Assembly (NCBI GenBank): GCA_963842295.1
Contig: CAWJFY010000009.1
Span: 1-64,000 of the forward strand
Reading direction: 5' to 3'
DNA: 64,000 bases
From: JAJNBA01 sp963842295
Lineage (GTDB): Bacteria > Actinomycetota > UBA4738 > HRBIN12
The first letter of the stretch is position 1. The number at the start of each line of letters is the position of its first letter. Under the pieces are notes generated by a model. It saw nothing but the letters and a program-made list of their open reading frames with translations. It searched no databases and was not told where the DNA came from. The translations under genes were made by a program, and so were the position numbers. Of this stretch, positions 19,822-29,077 are shown in pieces.

Positions 19822-19847
19822 CATCCCTCCTCGGCCGGTGCTACGGT
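19819..19847 (+). promoter_or_regulatory. lexA promoter
   Basis: TTGCAT (19819-19824), 17-nt spacer, TACGGT (19842-19847). SOS box 3 covers the -35, consistent with LexA autorepression. Confidence 0.5.
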
Positions 19848-19893
19848 GCCGCCACGCGAACCAAGCGCCGCTCGGAACAGGAGGCTACGTACG

Positions 19894-20502
19894 GTGTCTG
19901 ACATCACTTCGCGGCAGCAGCGCATCCTCGACTTCATCGAGCGGACCGTTCGGGAGCGGGGCTACCCCCCCACCGTTCGGGAGATCGGCGATGCCGTAGG
20001 CCTCACGTCGTCGTCGTCGGTCCACGCACAACTGGCCAACCTCGAGCGCAAGGGACTCCTCCACAAGGATCCGAGCAAGCCCCGGGCGATGGCCCTGTCG
20101 GACGAGCGACGGGCCGAAGGAACGCCCGTTCCGTTGATCGGCCGGATCGCGGCCGGCGAGCCGGTGCTCGCCGATGAGCACATCGAGGATCGCATCATGG
20201 TGCCGGCGGAGTTCGTGCGCGGCGACGGCCATTTCGCGCTCAGGGTCGCCGGCGAGTCGATGATCGGGGCAGGGATCTTCGACGGCGACCTCGTCGTCGT
20301 GCGCAGTCAGCGGTCGGCATCCGACGGCGACATCGTGGCCGCGCTCCTGCCGGGGCCCGCTGAGGACGAGGCCACCGTCAAGCGCCTCGGTCACGACGGC
20401 GCTCGCGTGATGCTCATCCCCGAGAACCCCTCCCTGGAGCCGTTCGAGATGCTGGACGGGCGCATCTTGGGCAAGGTCGTCGCCGTGCTCAGGAAGCTCT
20501 GA
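19894..20502 (+). CDS. lexA: SOS repressor LexA
   Basis: 202 residues from GTG 19894, chosen for the GGAGG at ~19880 and because VSDITSRQQRILDFIERTVR is the family's normal N-terminus. A winged helix-turn-helix (GYPPTVREIGDAVGLTSSSS, about 24-43) is followed by the S24 self-cleavage domain: the Ala-Gly cleavage site in RIAAGEPVLA, the nucleophile Ser in AGESMIGAGIFDGD and the general-base Lys in EATVKRLG. LexA represses SOS genes and cleaves itself when stimulated by RecA-ssDNA. Three SOS boxes lie between it and the divergent LysM gene; another precedes recA. Confidence 0.98.
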   Translation: MSDITSRQQRILDFIERTVRERGYPPTVREIGDAVGLTSSSSVHAQLANLERKGLLHKDPSKPRAMALSDERRAEGTPVPLIGRIAAGEPVLADEHIEDRIMVPAEFVRGDGHFALRVAGESMIGAGIFDGDLVVVRSQRSASDGDIVAALLPGPAEDEATVKRLGHDGARVMLIPENPSLEPFEMLDGRILGKVVAVLRKL

Positions 20503-20542
20503 GTCACTAAGCTCCTCTCTCCGACGACGGGTCTGAGGGGGC

Positions 20543-21538
20543 ATGTCCATGCAGGAAGGCACGAAGCTGGAGCGTCAGATCCGCTCGCAGCCAGAGGAGC
20601 TGACCCGTCTCCTCACCTCCGAGAAGGTCCAGGAGCAGGTCCACACGGCGGCCCAGAGCCTGCAGCGTTCTCGGCGCATCTGGCTGGTCGGGACGGGTAC
20701 GAGCTACCACGCGGCGATCCTGGGAGCCGGCATGCTCCAGGACGCCGGGCGGGCGGCCGTCGCCGTGTCGTCGATGCGCTTCGTGGTCTGGGCACCGATC
20801 GTCGGACCCGACGACACGATCATCGTGATCACCCACACCGGCGAGACGGCCTATGCGCTGGCCGCCAGGGCGCTCGCGATGCTCGCCGGCCTCGACGTCA
20901 TCACGATCACCAAGCGCGGGACCCCGTTCCCCCATTCGGTCGAGACATGCCCGGCCGAGACCTCCGAGACCTACACCGTGAGCTACACGACGGCGCTGCT
21001 CGTCCTCGCCATGATCGCGAAGGAGATGGGGGCCGACTCCATCACGGATGACTCGCTCACGCTCGTGCCGAGCGCTGTCCAGAACGCGATCGACGCACCG
21101 GGCACCGAGTCGATCACGGTCCCCGAGCGGGACCTGGTGATCGCGGGAGCCGGACCCGCTGCCTTCACCGCGCGGGAGGGAGCGCTCAAGCTACGGGAAG
21201 GCGCGCGCGTGCTGGCTGAGGGGCACGACATCGAGTACCTGCTCCACGGTTCGGCGGTCCCGCTCGACGCACGTGACGCCCTGCTCAGTCTCATGACACC
21301 GGATGCGGACGGATTCGTGGAAGCCGTCACGGCCGCGGCGTCGACCGAAGGCATCCCCGTCTACCGGTTGCGCGAGCCGGACCCGCTCCCGATGCTCTTG
21401 GCCCAGATCCCACTCACCGTCCGGCTGCAGCTCCTCGCCCTCCGCTTCGCGCTCGAACGAGGGCAGGACCCGGACACGGTGATCACGGGCAACTGGGCCG
21501 AGCCCTGGCTGTGGCGGCTCGGGCGACCGGACGTCTAG
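20543..21538 (+). CDS. SIS domain-containing protein (double sugar-isomerase-like domain)
   Basis: 331 residues with two SIS domains. The first contains VGTGTSYHAAILGAGML (about 49-65) and HTGETAYALAARAL; the second contains IAGAGPAAFTAREGALKL (about 200-217) and EYLLHGSAVPLDA. The layout equals the isomerase half of GlmS without the glutamine amidotransferase domain, so it could be a phosphosugar isomerase, deaminase or sugar sensor; the substrate is not evident. It follows lexA by 40 nt on the same strand without an evident terminator and could be co-transcribed with it. Its stop codon overlaps the convergent hflX stop (CTAG at 21535-21538). Confidence 0.85.
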   Translation: MSMQEGTKLERQIRSQPEELTRLLTSEKVQEQVHTAAQSLQRSRRIWLVGTGTSYHAAILGAGMLQDAGRAAVAVSSMRFVVWAPIVGPDDTIIVITHTGETAYALAARALAMLAGLDVITITKRGTPFPHSVETCPAETSETYTVSYTTALLVLAMIAKEMGADSITDDSLTLVPSAVQNAIDAPGTESITVPERDLVIAGAGPAAFTAREGALKLREGARVLAEGHDIEYLLHGSAVPLDARDALLSLMTPDADGFVEAVTAAASTEGIPVYRLREPDPLPMLLAQIPLTVRLQLLALRFALERGQDPDTVITGNWAEPWLWRLGRPDV

Positions 21539-22857
21539 ACCTGCTCGAACACGAAGCCGCGGATCGCGGACAACAGCCGCAGTCCCACCCTGGCGCGAAC
21601 GATCGTCCCCTCGGTGTCTGTCTCTTTGGAGAGCACCTCGGCCTCGCGATACAACCGGGCGGTGACGTCCTCCCGCCCGAAGGGCACGAGGAGGCGGACC
21701 TCCACGGGAGGGTGGGGTGCCCGGACCCCGATCTCTTCGAGCAGGCCGTCCGCCCCCTCTCCGGTGAGCGCCGAGACCGCCACCGAGCCGGGGAACCTCC
21801 CGGCGAGCCTCGCCCGCGCGGAGCCCGCCACCCGGTCGATCTTGTTGAGCGCGAGGACCTCCGGGATCTGGCCCGCTCCGATCTCCCCCAGCACCCGCCG
21901 GACCGCGTCCACCTGCTCGTCGAGCGCATGCGATGTGGCGTCGGCGACGTGGACGATCAGGTCGGCCAACGCCACCTCTTCCAGGGTGGACCGGAAGGCC
22001 TCCACGAGGTCGTGGGGAAGCTTCCCGACGAAACCGACCGTGTCGGAGATCACGGCCCGGCGGCGGCCCGGCAGCTCGATCCGCCGTGTCGTGGGATCCA
22101 GCGTCGCGAAGAGCTGGTCGGCCACGATCACCTCCGCCCCCGTCAGTCGGTTCATGAGCGTCGACTTGCCGGCGTTCGTATAGCCAGCGATCGCGACCTG
22201 CGGGATCCCGGAATCCTGTCGGCGCGCGCGCTTCAGGTCGCGCGTCTTCGCGAGCGTCTTGATGTCGCGTCGGAGCTTCGCGATCCGCCGGCGGATGTGC
22301 TGGCGGTCGACCTCCATCTTCGTTTCGCCGGGCCCTCGGGTGCCGATGCCACCCCCCAGCCGACTCATGGCTTCCCCCCAGCCTCGAAGGCGGGGAAGGA
22401 GATAGTTGAGCTGCGCCAGCTCCACCTGCGCCTTGCCTTCCCGGCTCCGCGCGTGCAGCGCGAAGATATCGAGGATCAACGCGGTGCGGTCGATCACCTT
22501 CACCCCGAGCCGTTCCTCGAGGTTCCGGAGCTGGCCGGGGGTGAGTTCCCGGTCCAGGATCACCGACTCCGCGTCCAGACCGTGCACGGTCCGGTGGAGC
22601 TCTTCGATCTTGCCCCGGCCGATGAACGTGCCGGGGTCGGGCTCCTTGCGGCTCTGCACGATCCGGGACACGGTCTCAGCGCCGGCGGAATCCGCGAGGG
22701 CCGCGAGCTCGTCGAGGTCCTCGTCGCTGATGCCGGGCCCGACACCCACGAGGACCGCCCTCTCGCGGACACGAGGCTGCCATGTGGCGGAGAGGGGCGA
22801 CTCGAGGATCGCCCTGTCCGTGGCCCGCGCCCCTCGGGGTCGCTCTCGCTCGGACAT
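21535..22857 (-). CDS. hflX: ribosome-associated GTPase HflX
   Basis: 440 residues. The N-terminal HflX domain (about 20-190) includes SRIVQSRKEPDPGTFIGRGK and GPGETKMEVD, with the glycine-rich linker LGGGIGTRGPGE. The G domain has G1 GYTNAGKSTLMN, G3 DTVGFVGKLP and G4 NKID. HflX binds the 50S subunit and splits or rescues stalled ribosomes under stress. It is in the region where mycobacteria also carry hflX, and is followed directly by dapD, with only 4 nt between them. Confidence 0.96.
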   Translation of the reverse strand: MSERERPRGARATDRAILESPLSATWQPRVRERAVLVGVGPGISDEDLDELAALADSAGAETVSRIVQSRKEPDPGTFIGRGKIEELHRTVHGLDAESVILDRELTPGQLRNLEERLGVKVIDRTALILDIFALHARSREGKAQVELAQLNYLLPRLRGWGEAMSRLGGGIGTRGPGETKMEVDRQHIRRRIAKLRRDIKTLAKTRDLKRARRQDSGIPQVAIAGYTNAGKSTLMNRLTGAEVIVADQLFATLDPTTRRIELPGRRRAVISDTVGFVGKLPHDLVEAFRSTLEEVALADLIVHVADATSHALDEQVDAVRRVLGEIGAGQIPEVLALNKIDRVAGSARARLAGRFPGSVAVSALTGEGADGLLEEIGVRAPHPPVEVRLLVPFGREDVTARLYREAEVLSKETDTEGTIVRARVGLRLLSAIRGFVFEQV

Positions 22858-22861
22858 CCGG

Positions 22862-23677
22862 CTAGGAACCCACCGACGAGCCGAACTCGCGGAGCATCTC
22901 GTTCAGCTGGAGCTTGGAGTCGGTCGCCTCGCTGCGGTGTCCGATGACGAGCCCGGCCGGAAGCCCGTAGCGGCCGGCCGGGAAGTCGCGCGGGCGGGTA
23001 CCTGGCACGACGATCGCACCGGCGGGGACCTCCCCACGATGCTCGACCGGCTCGTCCCCGGTCACGTCGATCACCGGGGTGTTCCCGGTGAGGATGAGTC
23101 CGGCCCCGAGGACCGCGCGCGCGCCCACCCGAACACCCTCGACCACGATGCACCGCGAGCCGACGAACGCGCCGTCCTCGACGATGACCGGCCGCGCCTG
23201 CACGGGCTCGAGCACGCCACCGATCCCGACACCGCCGGACAGGTGGACGTCGGCCCCGATCTGGGCACACGACCCCACCGTGGCCCACGTATCGATCAGG
23301 GTGCGCGGGCCGACCCAGGCCCCGATGTTCACGTAGCTCGGCATCAACACGACGCCGGGCGACAGGAACGCACCGTAGCGGGCGGTCGCCGGGGGCACGA
23401 CGCGGACCCCGCCTTTGGCGTAATCGCGCTTGAGTGGCAACCGGTCGTGGTATTCGAACGGACCCACCTCGGTCGTCTCGAGGTCTCGGACGCGGAAGTA
23501 GAGCAGCACCGCTTTCTTCGCCCACTCGTTGACCGTCCATCCGTCGCCGTCGGACTCGGCGATGCGGATCTCCCCGCGATCCAGCATCCCCACGACCTCT
23601 TCGACGGCGTCGACATCCAGGCGATCCGGCTCCCCCCAGGACCGTTCGATCCGTTCGGCCAGATCGGTGAGGGTCAT
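22862..23677 (-). CDS. dapD: 2,3,4,5-tetrahydropyridine-2,6-dicarboxylate N-succinyltransferase
   Basis: 271 residues, start ATG 23677 overlapping the dapC stop (ATGA). The N-terminal domain (TDLAERIERSWGEPDRLDVD to WAKKAVLLYFRVRD) precedes a left-handed beta-helix of hexapeptide repeats (MPSYVNIGAWVGPRTLIDTW, then GSCAQIGADVHLSGGVGIGG and GAFVGSRCIVVEGVRVGARA). It transfers succinyl from succinyl-CoA to tetrahydrodipicolinate in lysine/meso-DAP synthesis. Length and sequence fit the enteric-type DapD (~274 residues), not the longer mycobacterial DapD (~317), which is unusual for an actinobacterium. Confidence 0.95.
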   Translation of the reverse strand: MTLTDLAERIERSWGEPDRLDVDAVEEVVGMLDRGEIRIAESDGDGWTVNEWAKKAVLLYFRVRDLETTEVGPFEYHDRLPLKRDYAKGGVRVVPPATARYGAFLSPGVVLMPSYVNIGAWVGPRTLIDTWATVGSCAQIGADVHLSGGVGIGGVLEPVQARPVIVEDGAFVGSRCIVVEGVRVGARAVLGAGLILTGNTPVIDVTGDEPVEHRGEVPAGAIVVPGTRPRDFPAGRYGLPAGLVIGHRSEATDSKLQLNEMLREFGSSVGS

Positions 23678-24843
23678 GAGAGTGCCCCCAAGACAGGGTC
23701 CAGCGCTTCGGCCGCGCGCTCGCACTCCTCGATCGTGGGCACCATCGCGAACCGCACGTAACCCTCCCCGTCGTGGCCCAAGAAGGATCCCGGCGCGACG
23801 ATCACGTTCGCGGCCTCCAGGAGCTCCAGCGACCACTCGCGGGACGTTCGTCCTTCGGGTACGAGGACCCAGAGGTAGAAGGTCGCAACGCTCCCGGCCA
23901 CCCTGATGTCGTGCGATGCGAAGAGGTCGAGGAACAGCTTCCGCTTGCGTGCGTAGAGGGCCCGCGTCTCCTCCACGTGTATTTCGTCGTTCCATGCCGC
24001 CACAGAGGCCCGCTGGACGAACTCCTGCGGCGTCACGCCGGCGGACGGACGGAGCGACCGCAGGGCTGCGATCAACTCGGGGTCGCCGGCGACGAAACCC
24101 GACCGGTAACCCGTCATCGAGGAGCGCTTGCTGAGCGTGTGGAAGGCGAGGACGTTGGACAGGTCGCCGACCTGCAGCGCCGAGGCCGGCGGCTCGCCCT
24201 CGAACCAGAGCTCGCTGTAGGCCTCGTCGGAGGCGAGAAGGACATCGTACGACCGGCAGTGGTCGGCCGCGGCTTCGAGGACGTCGAGGGGAGCGGTCGC
24301 GCCCGTCGGGTTGTTGGGGTAGTTCAGCCACAGGACGGCGGTGCGACTCCAGGTCGAGGCGTCCACGGCGTGGAGGTCGGGCAGGAACCCGTTCGCTTCG
24401 GTGAGCGGAAGGCGGGCAACGTCGCCCCCGGCGAACCGGGCGCCGCGCTCGGGGATCGTGTAGCCGGGGCTCGTCACCGTCACCAGGTGCTTGCCGCCCT
24501 CGGGGTCCAGGAGCGATCGGGCGAGGCTGAAGATCGGTTCCTTCGAACCCAGGGTGGGCAGGATGTGGATGTCGGGGTCGAGGGTCGTACCGAAGCGTCG
24601 CTCGACCCAGGAGGCGATCGCGGTGCGCAGCTCCGGGAGGCCGGCGGCGCGAGGGTACGAAGAGGTCGGCGCGATGGCGTCTATCAGCGCCTGGCGGATG
24701 AACGCGGGCGTCTCCTCCCGAGGGTCGCCGACGCCGAAGTCGACGACCTGGCGTCCGTCGGCGAGCGCGGCCTCCTTCCTCCGATCCAGCTCCTCGAACG
24801 GATACGGCTCCGAACCTCGGAGCTCCGGTGACAGGTGAACCAT
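23674..24843 (-). CDS. dapC: N-succinyldiaminopimelate aminotransferase, class I/II fold
   Basis: 389 residues of the aspartate-aminotransferase fold: substrate-loop VVDFGVGDPREETPAFI at the N-terminus, WLNYPNNPTGA (Asn binding PLP), SDEAYSELWF (Asp/Tyr) and the Schiff-base Lys in HTLSKRSSMTGYRSGFV. It transaminates N-succinyl-2-amino-6-ketopimelate with glutamate. The assignment to DapC rather than another aminotransferase rests on its position, coupled to dapD and 11 nt from dapE, and on its resemblance to the actinobacterial DapC branch. Confidence 0.93.
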   Translation of the reverse strand: MVHLSPELRGSEPYPFEELDRRKEAALADGRQVVDFGVGDPREETPAFIRQALIDAIAPTSSYPRAAGLPELRTAIASWVERRFGTTLDPDIHILPTLGSKEPIFSLARSLLDPEGGKHLVTVTSPGYTIPERGARFAGGDVARLPLTEANGFLPDLHAVDASTWSRTAVLWLNYPNNPTGATAPLDVLEAAADHCRSYDVLLASDEAYSELWFEGEPPASALQVGDLSNVLAFHTLSKRSSMTGYRSGFVAGDPELIAALRSLRPSAGVTPQEFVQRASVAAWNDEIHVEETRALYARKRKLFLDLFASHDIRVAGSVATFYLWVLVPEGRTSREWSLELLEAANVIVAPGSFLGHDGEGYVRFAMVPTIEECERAAEALDPVLGALS

Positions 24844-24854
24844 CTCTGTTTTCC

Positions 24855-25955
24855 TCAGCCCTCTCCTTCGTGTCTCCCCGGCGCATCTTCCAGGAACGCG
24901 CGGAGCACCTCGTACGATCTGACGAGCGAGCCGATACCGATCCGCTCGTCATCCCTGTGAGCGTACTGCGGGTCGCCGGGGCCGAAGTTCACGGCGTCGA
25001 CGCCGGCCGATCCGAACTCCGCGACCGGCGTCCAGGCTTGCTTCGGGCCGACGGCAAGATCCCCGGCGGCCTTCAGCCGTTCCACAAGCGGGTTCCCCTT
25101 CGGCACCGGGCCGGGCGGCGCGTTGCCCACGACATCCACGGTCGCACCCGCGTGACCGAGCAGTTCCCGCAACCGGCGAGCCGCTTCGGCCGGCGTATGG
25201 GTGGGCGCGTACCGGAAGTTGACGTGCGCGGTCGCCCGATCCGGCACGACGTTGGTGGCGACACCGCCCTGGATCGTGGTGACCGACGCGACCTCTCGGT
25301 ACATGATGCCGTCGACCTCCACGTCGCGGACCGGGAGGTCGGTCACCGGCGCGAGGCCGGCGATCGCGGCGTGGATCGCATTCCGACCCAGCCACGGCCG
25401 CGCGGTGTGCGCCGCTTCGCCCTCGAACACGACGGTGGCGTTGAGATTGCCCAGACATCCGAGCTCGAGCCGGTTGGCGGTGGGCTCCAAGACGATCGCG
25501 AGCGCAGCGTCGGCGATCTCGGAACGCCGGTCGAACAGCGGCGCGAGCGCGCTCTCGGCGAACGGAAGCTCCTCGCGTCCGAAGAACAGCAGCCCCACAT
25601 CGAGATCGCTCGTCCACTCGCCCGAGGCGAGCGCCTGGGCCACCTCTTCCATGACGGCCAGGCCGCTCTTCATGTCGGAGGTGCCTCGCCCGTGGAGCGT
25701 CTCGCCTTCGCGGCGGCCGGCGGCGCTCCTCGCGATCGGGACCGTGTCGACGTGACCGGCGAGGAGGATCATCGGCGCCCCCGGCCGCCGCTCCGGCAGC
25801 GCGAGGAGCACCGAGTCGCGGTCGTCCACGACCTGGTACTCCCGGGGCAGGTGTCGCCGGATCTCAGCGAGGATCGCTTCTTCGCCCCGGCTTTCGGACG
25901 GGATCCGGACCAGCGCCTCGGTCCGCGCCGCGAGCCGCTCGGCGATCACGGTCAC
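24855..25955 (-). CDS. dapE: succinyl-diaminopimelate desuccinylase
   Basis: 366 residues, M20 metallopeptidase family. Zinc-ligand motifs are visible: LLAGHVDTVPIA (His, then catalytic Asp), RGTSDMKSGLA (bridging Asp) and FFGREELPF (Glu pair), plus a lid/dimerisation domain in the middle (about 175-285). It removes succinate from N-succinyl-LL-DAP. The GTG start overlaps the dapF stop by 4 nt. It is part of the dapF-dapE-dapC-dapD coupled series. Confidence 0.94.
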   Translation of the reverse strand: MTVIAERLAARTEALVRIPSESRGEEAILAEIRRHLPREYQVVDDRDSVLLALPERRPGAPMILLAGHVDTVPIARSAAGRREGETLHGRGTSDMKSGLAVMEEVAQALASGEWTSDLDVGLLFFGREELPFAESALAPLFDRRSEIADAALAIVLEPTANRLELGCLGNLNATVVFEGEAAHTARPWLGRNAIHAAIAGLAPVTDLPVRDVEVDGIMYREVASVTTIQGGVATNVVPDRATAHVNFRYAPTHTPAEAARRLRELLGHAGATVDVVGNAPPGPVPKGNPLVERLKAAGDLAVGPKQAWTPVAEFGSAGVDAVNFGPGDPQYAHRDDERIGIGSLVRSYEVLRAFLEDAPGRHEGEG

Positions 25956-26812
25956 GACCCGAGGGGCTCCACGAGCGCCTCAGGATCGACCGTCGTCTCG
26001 AAGACGCGGGCCGCCGGCCCGGTCAGGCGTACCGGGCCACCCTCCTGACGCTCGACCTCGAGGAGACCACCCGGGAACCTGATCGACGACCGACGATCCG
26101 CGAGGCCGGTCTCGTTCGCGGCCACCGCGATCGCGCACGCGCCGCTCCCGCAAGCCATCGTCTCCCCGCTCCCGCGTTCCCAGACGCGCGCAGCGATGTC
26201 GTTCGAGCCGACGCGGGCGAACTCCACGTTCGTCCCCTCCGGGAATCGGTCATCGCGCTCCAGCACCGAACCGATGTGAGCGACGTGGTAGCGCTCGGGG
26301 TCATCGTCGAGGAAGAGCACCAGATGCGGGTTCCCCATCGAGAGCGCGGTCGCCCTGACGTTGAGCCCGCCGCCGAGGTCGAGCGGCTCGTCCAGGAACG
26401 TCTCCCACGCCGGGCCCCGCATCGGGATCGCTGCCTTCGTGAAGTTCGGCTTGCCCATGTCCACCGTGACGCGGCCATCGGACGCGAACTCGACCTGCCG
26501 CACGCCCGATCTCGTCTCGACGTCGAAGGTGGACCCGGTCTCCTCGCCCGTCTCTCGCAGGAACTCGGCGACGCAGCGAACGCCGTTGCCGCACATCTCT
26601 GCCAGGCTCCCGTCCGCGTTGCGGTAATCCATGAATGGGCGACCGTTCGTCCCTCTCGTCACGCGGATCGACCCGTCTCCTCCGATCCCGAACCGGCGAT
26701 CGCAGAGCGCCCGTACCTCGGCGGCCGTCAGCGGGCGCTCGTCCTCGAGATCCAGCGTCATGACGAAGTCGTTGCCGGTTCCTTGGTACTTCCAGACGCG
26801 GAGCTCGCTCAC
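25952..26812 (-). CDS. dapF: diaminopimelate epimerase
   Basis: 286 residues from GTG 26812 (VSELRVWKYQGTGNDFVMTL), which overlaps the miaA stop (GTGA). The two catalytic Cys motifs are intact: MCGNGVRCVAEF (Cys ~76) and GSGETMACGSGACAIAVAA (Cys ~219). GTGNDF is the family's N-terminal signature. It converts LL-DAP to meso-DAP for peptidoglycan and lysine. It is followed by dapE with a 4-nt overlap. Confidence 0.96.
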   Translation of the reverse strand: MSELRVWKYQGTGNDFVMTLDLEDERPLTAAEVRALCDRRFGIGGDGSIRVTRGTNGRPFMDYRNADGSLAEMCGNGVRCVAEFLRETGEETGSTFDVETRSGVRQVEFASDGRVTVDMGKPNFTKAAIPMRGPAWETFLDEPLDLGGGLNVRATALSMGNPHLVLFLDDDPERYHVAHIGSVLERDDRFPEGTNVEFARVGSNDIAARVWERGSGETMACGSGACAIAVAANETGLADRRSSIRFPGGLLEVERQEGGPVRLTGPAARVFETTVDPEALVEPLGS

Positions 26813-27726
26813 CCGTCCGCCAGATACGCGACGACGTCGTCCGCGACGCCGCGGGCACCTTCCTCGCCGGCATCGAACCATCGGATGCGCGGGTCGCGAC
26901 GGAACCACGCCATCTGCCGCCGCGCGAGCTTGCGGGTCCGCTTGACGGTCTGTTGGACGGCGTCCTCCAGGCTGAGCCGGTGCTCCAGGTGGCGGGCGAG
27001 CTCAGCGTAGCCGATGGCCTGTGTGGAGGTGAGCCAGCGGCCGAACCCGGCGGTGATCAACCTCTCCACCTCGTCGAGCCAGCCCGCCGCCAACATCTCC
27101 TTGATACGACTCTCGACCTTGGCCGCGAGATGCTCCGGCATGAGCCGCACGCCGGCCGCCCGGACCCGGTCGGGCGGATACGACTCCCACGCGGCCGCGT
27201 AGGAGCTGAACGGCTTCCCGGTTATCGCCGCGACCTCGAGGGCGCGTACGGTCCGCCGGACGTTCCCCGGCTGGATCTTCGAGGCGGCCACGGGATCCAT
27301 CTCGGCCAGGCGCCGGTACATGGGTTCCGCTCCCAGAACCGAAGCTTCTCCCTCCAGCGTGCCGCGGATCCCGGCGTCCGTCCCCGGGAACTCCAAGTCG
27401 TCCACCACCGCCCGGAAGTACAGACCCGAGCCACCGACGAGCAATCGCCGCGGCCCGCGGCGGCGGATGTCGTTCGCCGCCTCGCGGGCCGCGGCTTGGA
27501 ACGCCGCCACGCTGAACGCCTCGCTCGGCTCAGCCAGATCCAGCAGGTGGTGCGGGACCCGGCCGCGCTGCTCGGCCGTCGGCTTGGCCGTCCCCACGTC
27601 CATACCGCGGTACACCAGCATCGAGTCGATCGAGAGGATCTCCGCCCCGAGAGCCTCGGCCACCTGCAACGCAGCCTCGGTCTTGCCGGACGCGGTGGGA
27701 CCGACCAGGGCGAGGAACGGCTCCAC
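26809..27726 (-). CDS. miaA: tRNA dimethylallyltransferase
   Basis: 305 residues from GTG 27726. The P-loop GPTASGKTEAALQVAEAL (about 8-25), the DSMLVYRGMDVGTAKP segment and LVGGSGLYFRAVVDDLEFPG are diagnostic. It adds the dimethylallyl group to A37 of tRNAs reading U-starting codons; MiaB, encoded immediately upstream (3-nt gap), then adds the methylthio group. It is coupled downstream to dapF, as in mycobacteria. Confidence 0.97.
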   Translation of the reverse strand: MEPFLALVGPTASGKTEAALQVAEALGAEILSIDSMLVYRGMDVGTAKPTAEQRGRVPHHLLDLAEPSEAFSVAAFQAAAREAANDIRRRGPRRLLVGGSGLYFRAVVDDLEFPGTDAGIRGTLEGEASVLGAEPMYRRLAEMDPVAASKIQPGNVRRTVRALEVAAITGKPFSSYAAAWESYPPDRVRAAGVRLMPEHLAAKVESRIKEMLAAGWLDEVERLITAGFGRWLTSTQAIGYAELARHLEHRLSLEDAVQQTVKRTRKLARRQMAWFRRDPRIRWFDAGEEGARGVADDVVAYLADG

Positions 27727-27729
27727 GCC

Positions 27730-29067
27730 TCAGGCCGGCACACGAACCGGCACGACCTCGCCGGAGAGGTGGTGCGGAGCTGCGTCCGTGATGCGCGCCG
27801 AGGCGAACATCCCCGGTTCCAGAGACTCCCTCAGGTGCACGATCCGGTTGGTTCGCGTCCGGGCCTTCGTGGACGTCCCCCGGCGCCCGGCGCCCTCGAC
27901 CAGGATCTCCGCCTCCGTGCCGATCTGTGCGCGCGCCTTCTCGAGCGAGATCTGCTCCTGAAGGGCCACGAGCCGTTCGAACCGCTCCTGCACCACCTCC
28001 TTCGCAAGCTGGTCGGGCATCGAGGCGGCGCGGGTGCCGGGGCGGGGCGAGTACTGGAAGGTGTAGGCGGAATCGAATCGCGCCCGTTCGACCACCTCGA
28101 GCGTGTCCGCGAAATCGGCCTCGGTCTCGCCCGGGAACCCGACGATGATGTCGGTGGACACGCCGACCTCCGGGATCGCCTCGCGGATCCTGTCGAGCCA
28201 CCCCAGGTAACGCTCGCGCCGGTAGGAGCGCTGCATCGCCTTCAGCACGGCGTCGGACCCCGACTGCAGGGGGAAATGGATGTGTTCGCACACCTTCTCG
28301 CTCTCGGCCATCGCGTCGATCACGTCCGGAGTGAAGTCGTGCGGATGCGGCGAGGTGAAGCGGATCCGCCGGAGCCCATCGACCTGGTTGACCCGGCGGA
28401 GGAGCTCCGCGAAGAGCGGCCGGCGCGACGTCCCGGGGACCGTGACGTCGCGCCCGTACGTGTTCACGTTCTGTCCGAGGAGCGTCACCTCGACCACGCC
28501 CTGGAGGGCGAGCCCCTGCACCTCCGCGAGCACGTCCCCGATCGCCCGGGAGCGCTGCGCCCCCCGCACGAACGGCACGATGCAGAACGTGCACGCGTTG
28601 TCGCATCCCACCGCGATCGACACCCACGCCCGGAACACATCGTCACGCGCCGCAGGGAGCGCCGACGGGAACAGCTCGGTGTACTCGGCGACGTCCATCT
28701 GCGGGCCCTCGTTCTCCGCCCTCCCGAGCAGGTCGAGCAGATGGGGCAAGGCGTGGGTACCGACGACCACGTCGACCCACGGCGCCTTCTCCTGTATCAG
28801 GCCCTGATCCTTCTGTGCGAGGCAGCCGGCCACGACGATCCGCAGCCCCGGGTTGGCCGCTTTCAGGGGCTTCAGGTGGCCGAGGTTGCCGTAGAGCTTG
28901 TTGTCGGCGTTCTCGCGGATCGCGCACGTATTCAGGACGACGACCCGCGCGTCTCCTACGTCCTCGGTCGGCGTCATGCCGTCGGCCCGGAGCATCCCTC
29001 CGATCCGCTCGGAGTCATGCTCGTTCATCTGGCACCCGAAGGTCCGGATCAGGAATGTCCCGTTCAC
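27730..29067 (-). CDS. miaB: tRNA-2-methylthio-N6-dimethylallyladenosine synthase
   Basis: 445 residues. The N-terminal UPF0004 domain supplies the three Cys for the auxiliary cluster (RTFGCQMNEHDSE, LNTCAIRENAD, VAGCLAQKDQ); the radical-SAM Cx3Cx2C is GCDNACTFCIVPFVRG (about 156-171); a C-terminal TRAM domain (EQISLEKARAQIGTEAEI onwards) binds tRNA. It methylthiolates i6A37. GTG start. It is the first gene of the miaB-miaA-dapFECD series and lies 10 nt from the rny stop. Confidence 0.97.
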   Translation of the reverse strand: MNGTFLIRTFGCQMNEHDSERIGGMLRADGMTPTEDVGDARVVVLNTCAIRENADNKLYGNLGHLKPLKAANPGLRIVVAGCLAQKDQGLIQEKAPWVDVVVGTHALPHLLDLLGRAENEGPQMDVAEYTELFPSALPAARDDVFRAWVSIAVGCDNACTFCIVPFVRGAQRSRAIGDVLAEVQGLALQGVVEVTLLGQNVNTYGRDVTVPGTSRRPLFAELLRRVNQVDGLRRIRFTSPHPHDFTPDVIDAMAESEKVCEHIHFPLQSGSDAVLKAMQRSYRRERYLGWLDRIREAIPEVGVSTDIIVGFPGETEADFADTLEVVERARFDSAYTFQYSPRPGTRAASMPDQLAKEVVQERFERLVALQEQISLEKARAQIGTEAEILVEGAGRRGTSTKARTRTNRIVHLRESLEPGMFASARITDAAPHHLSGEVVPVRVPA

Positions 29068-29077
29068 GCGACCGAGG

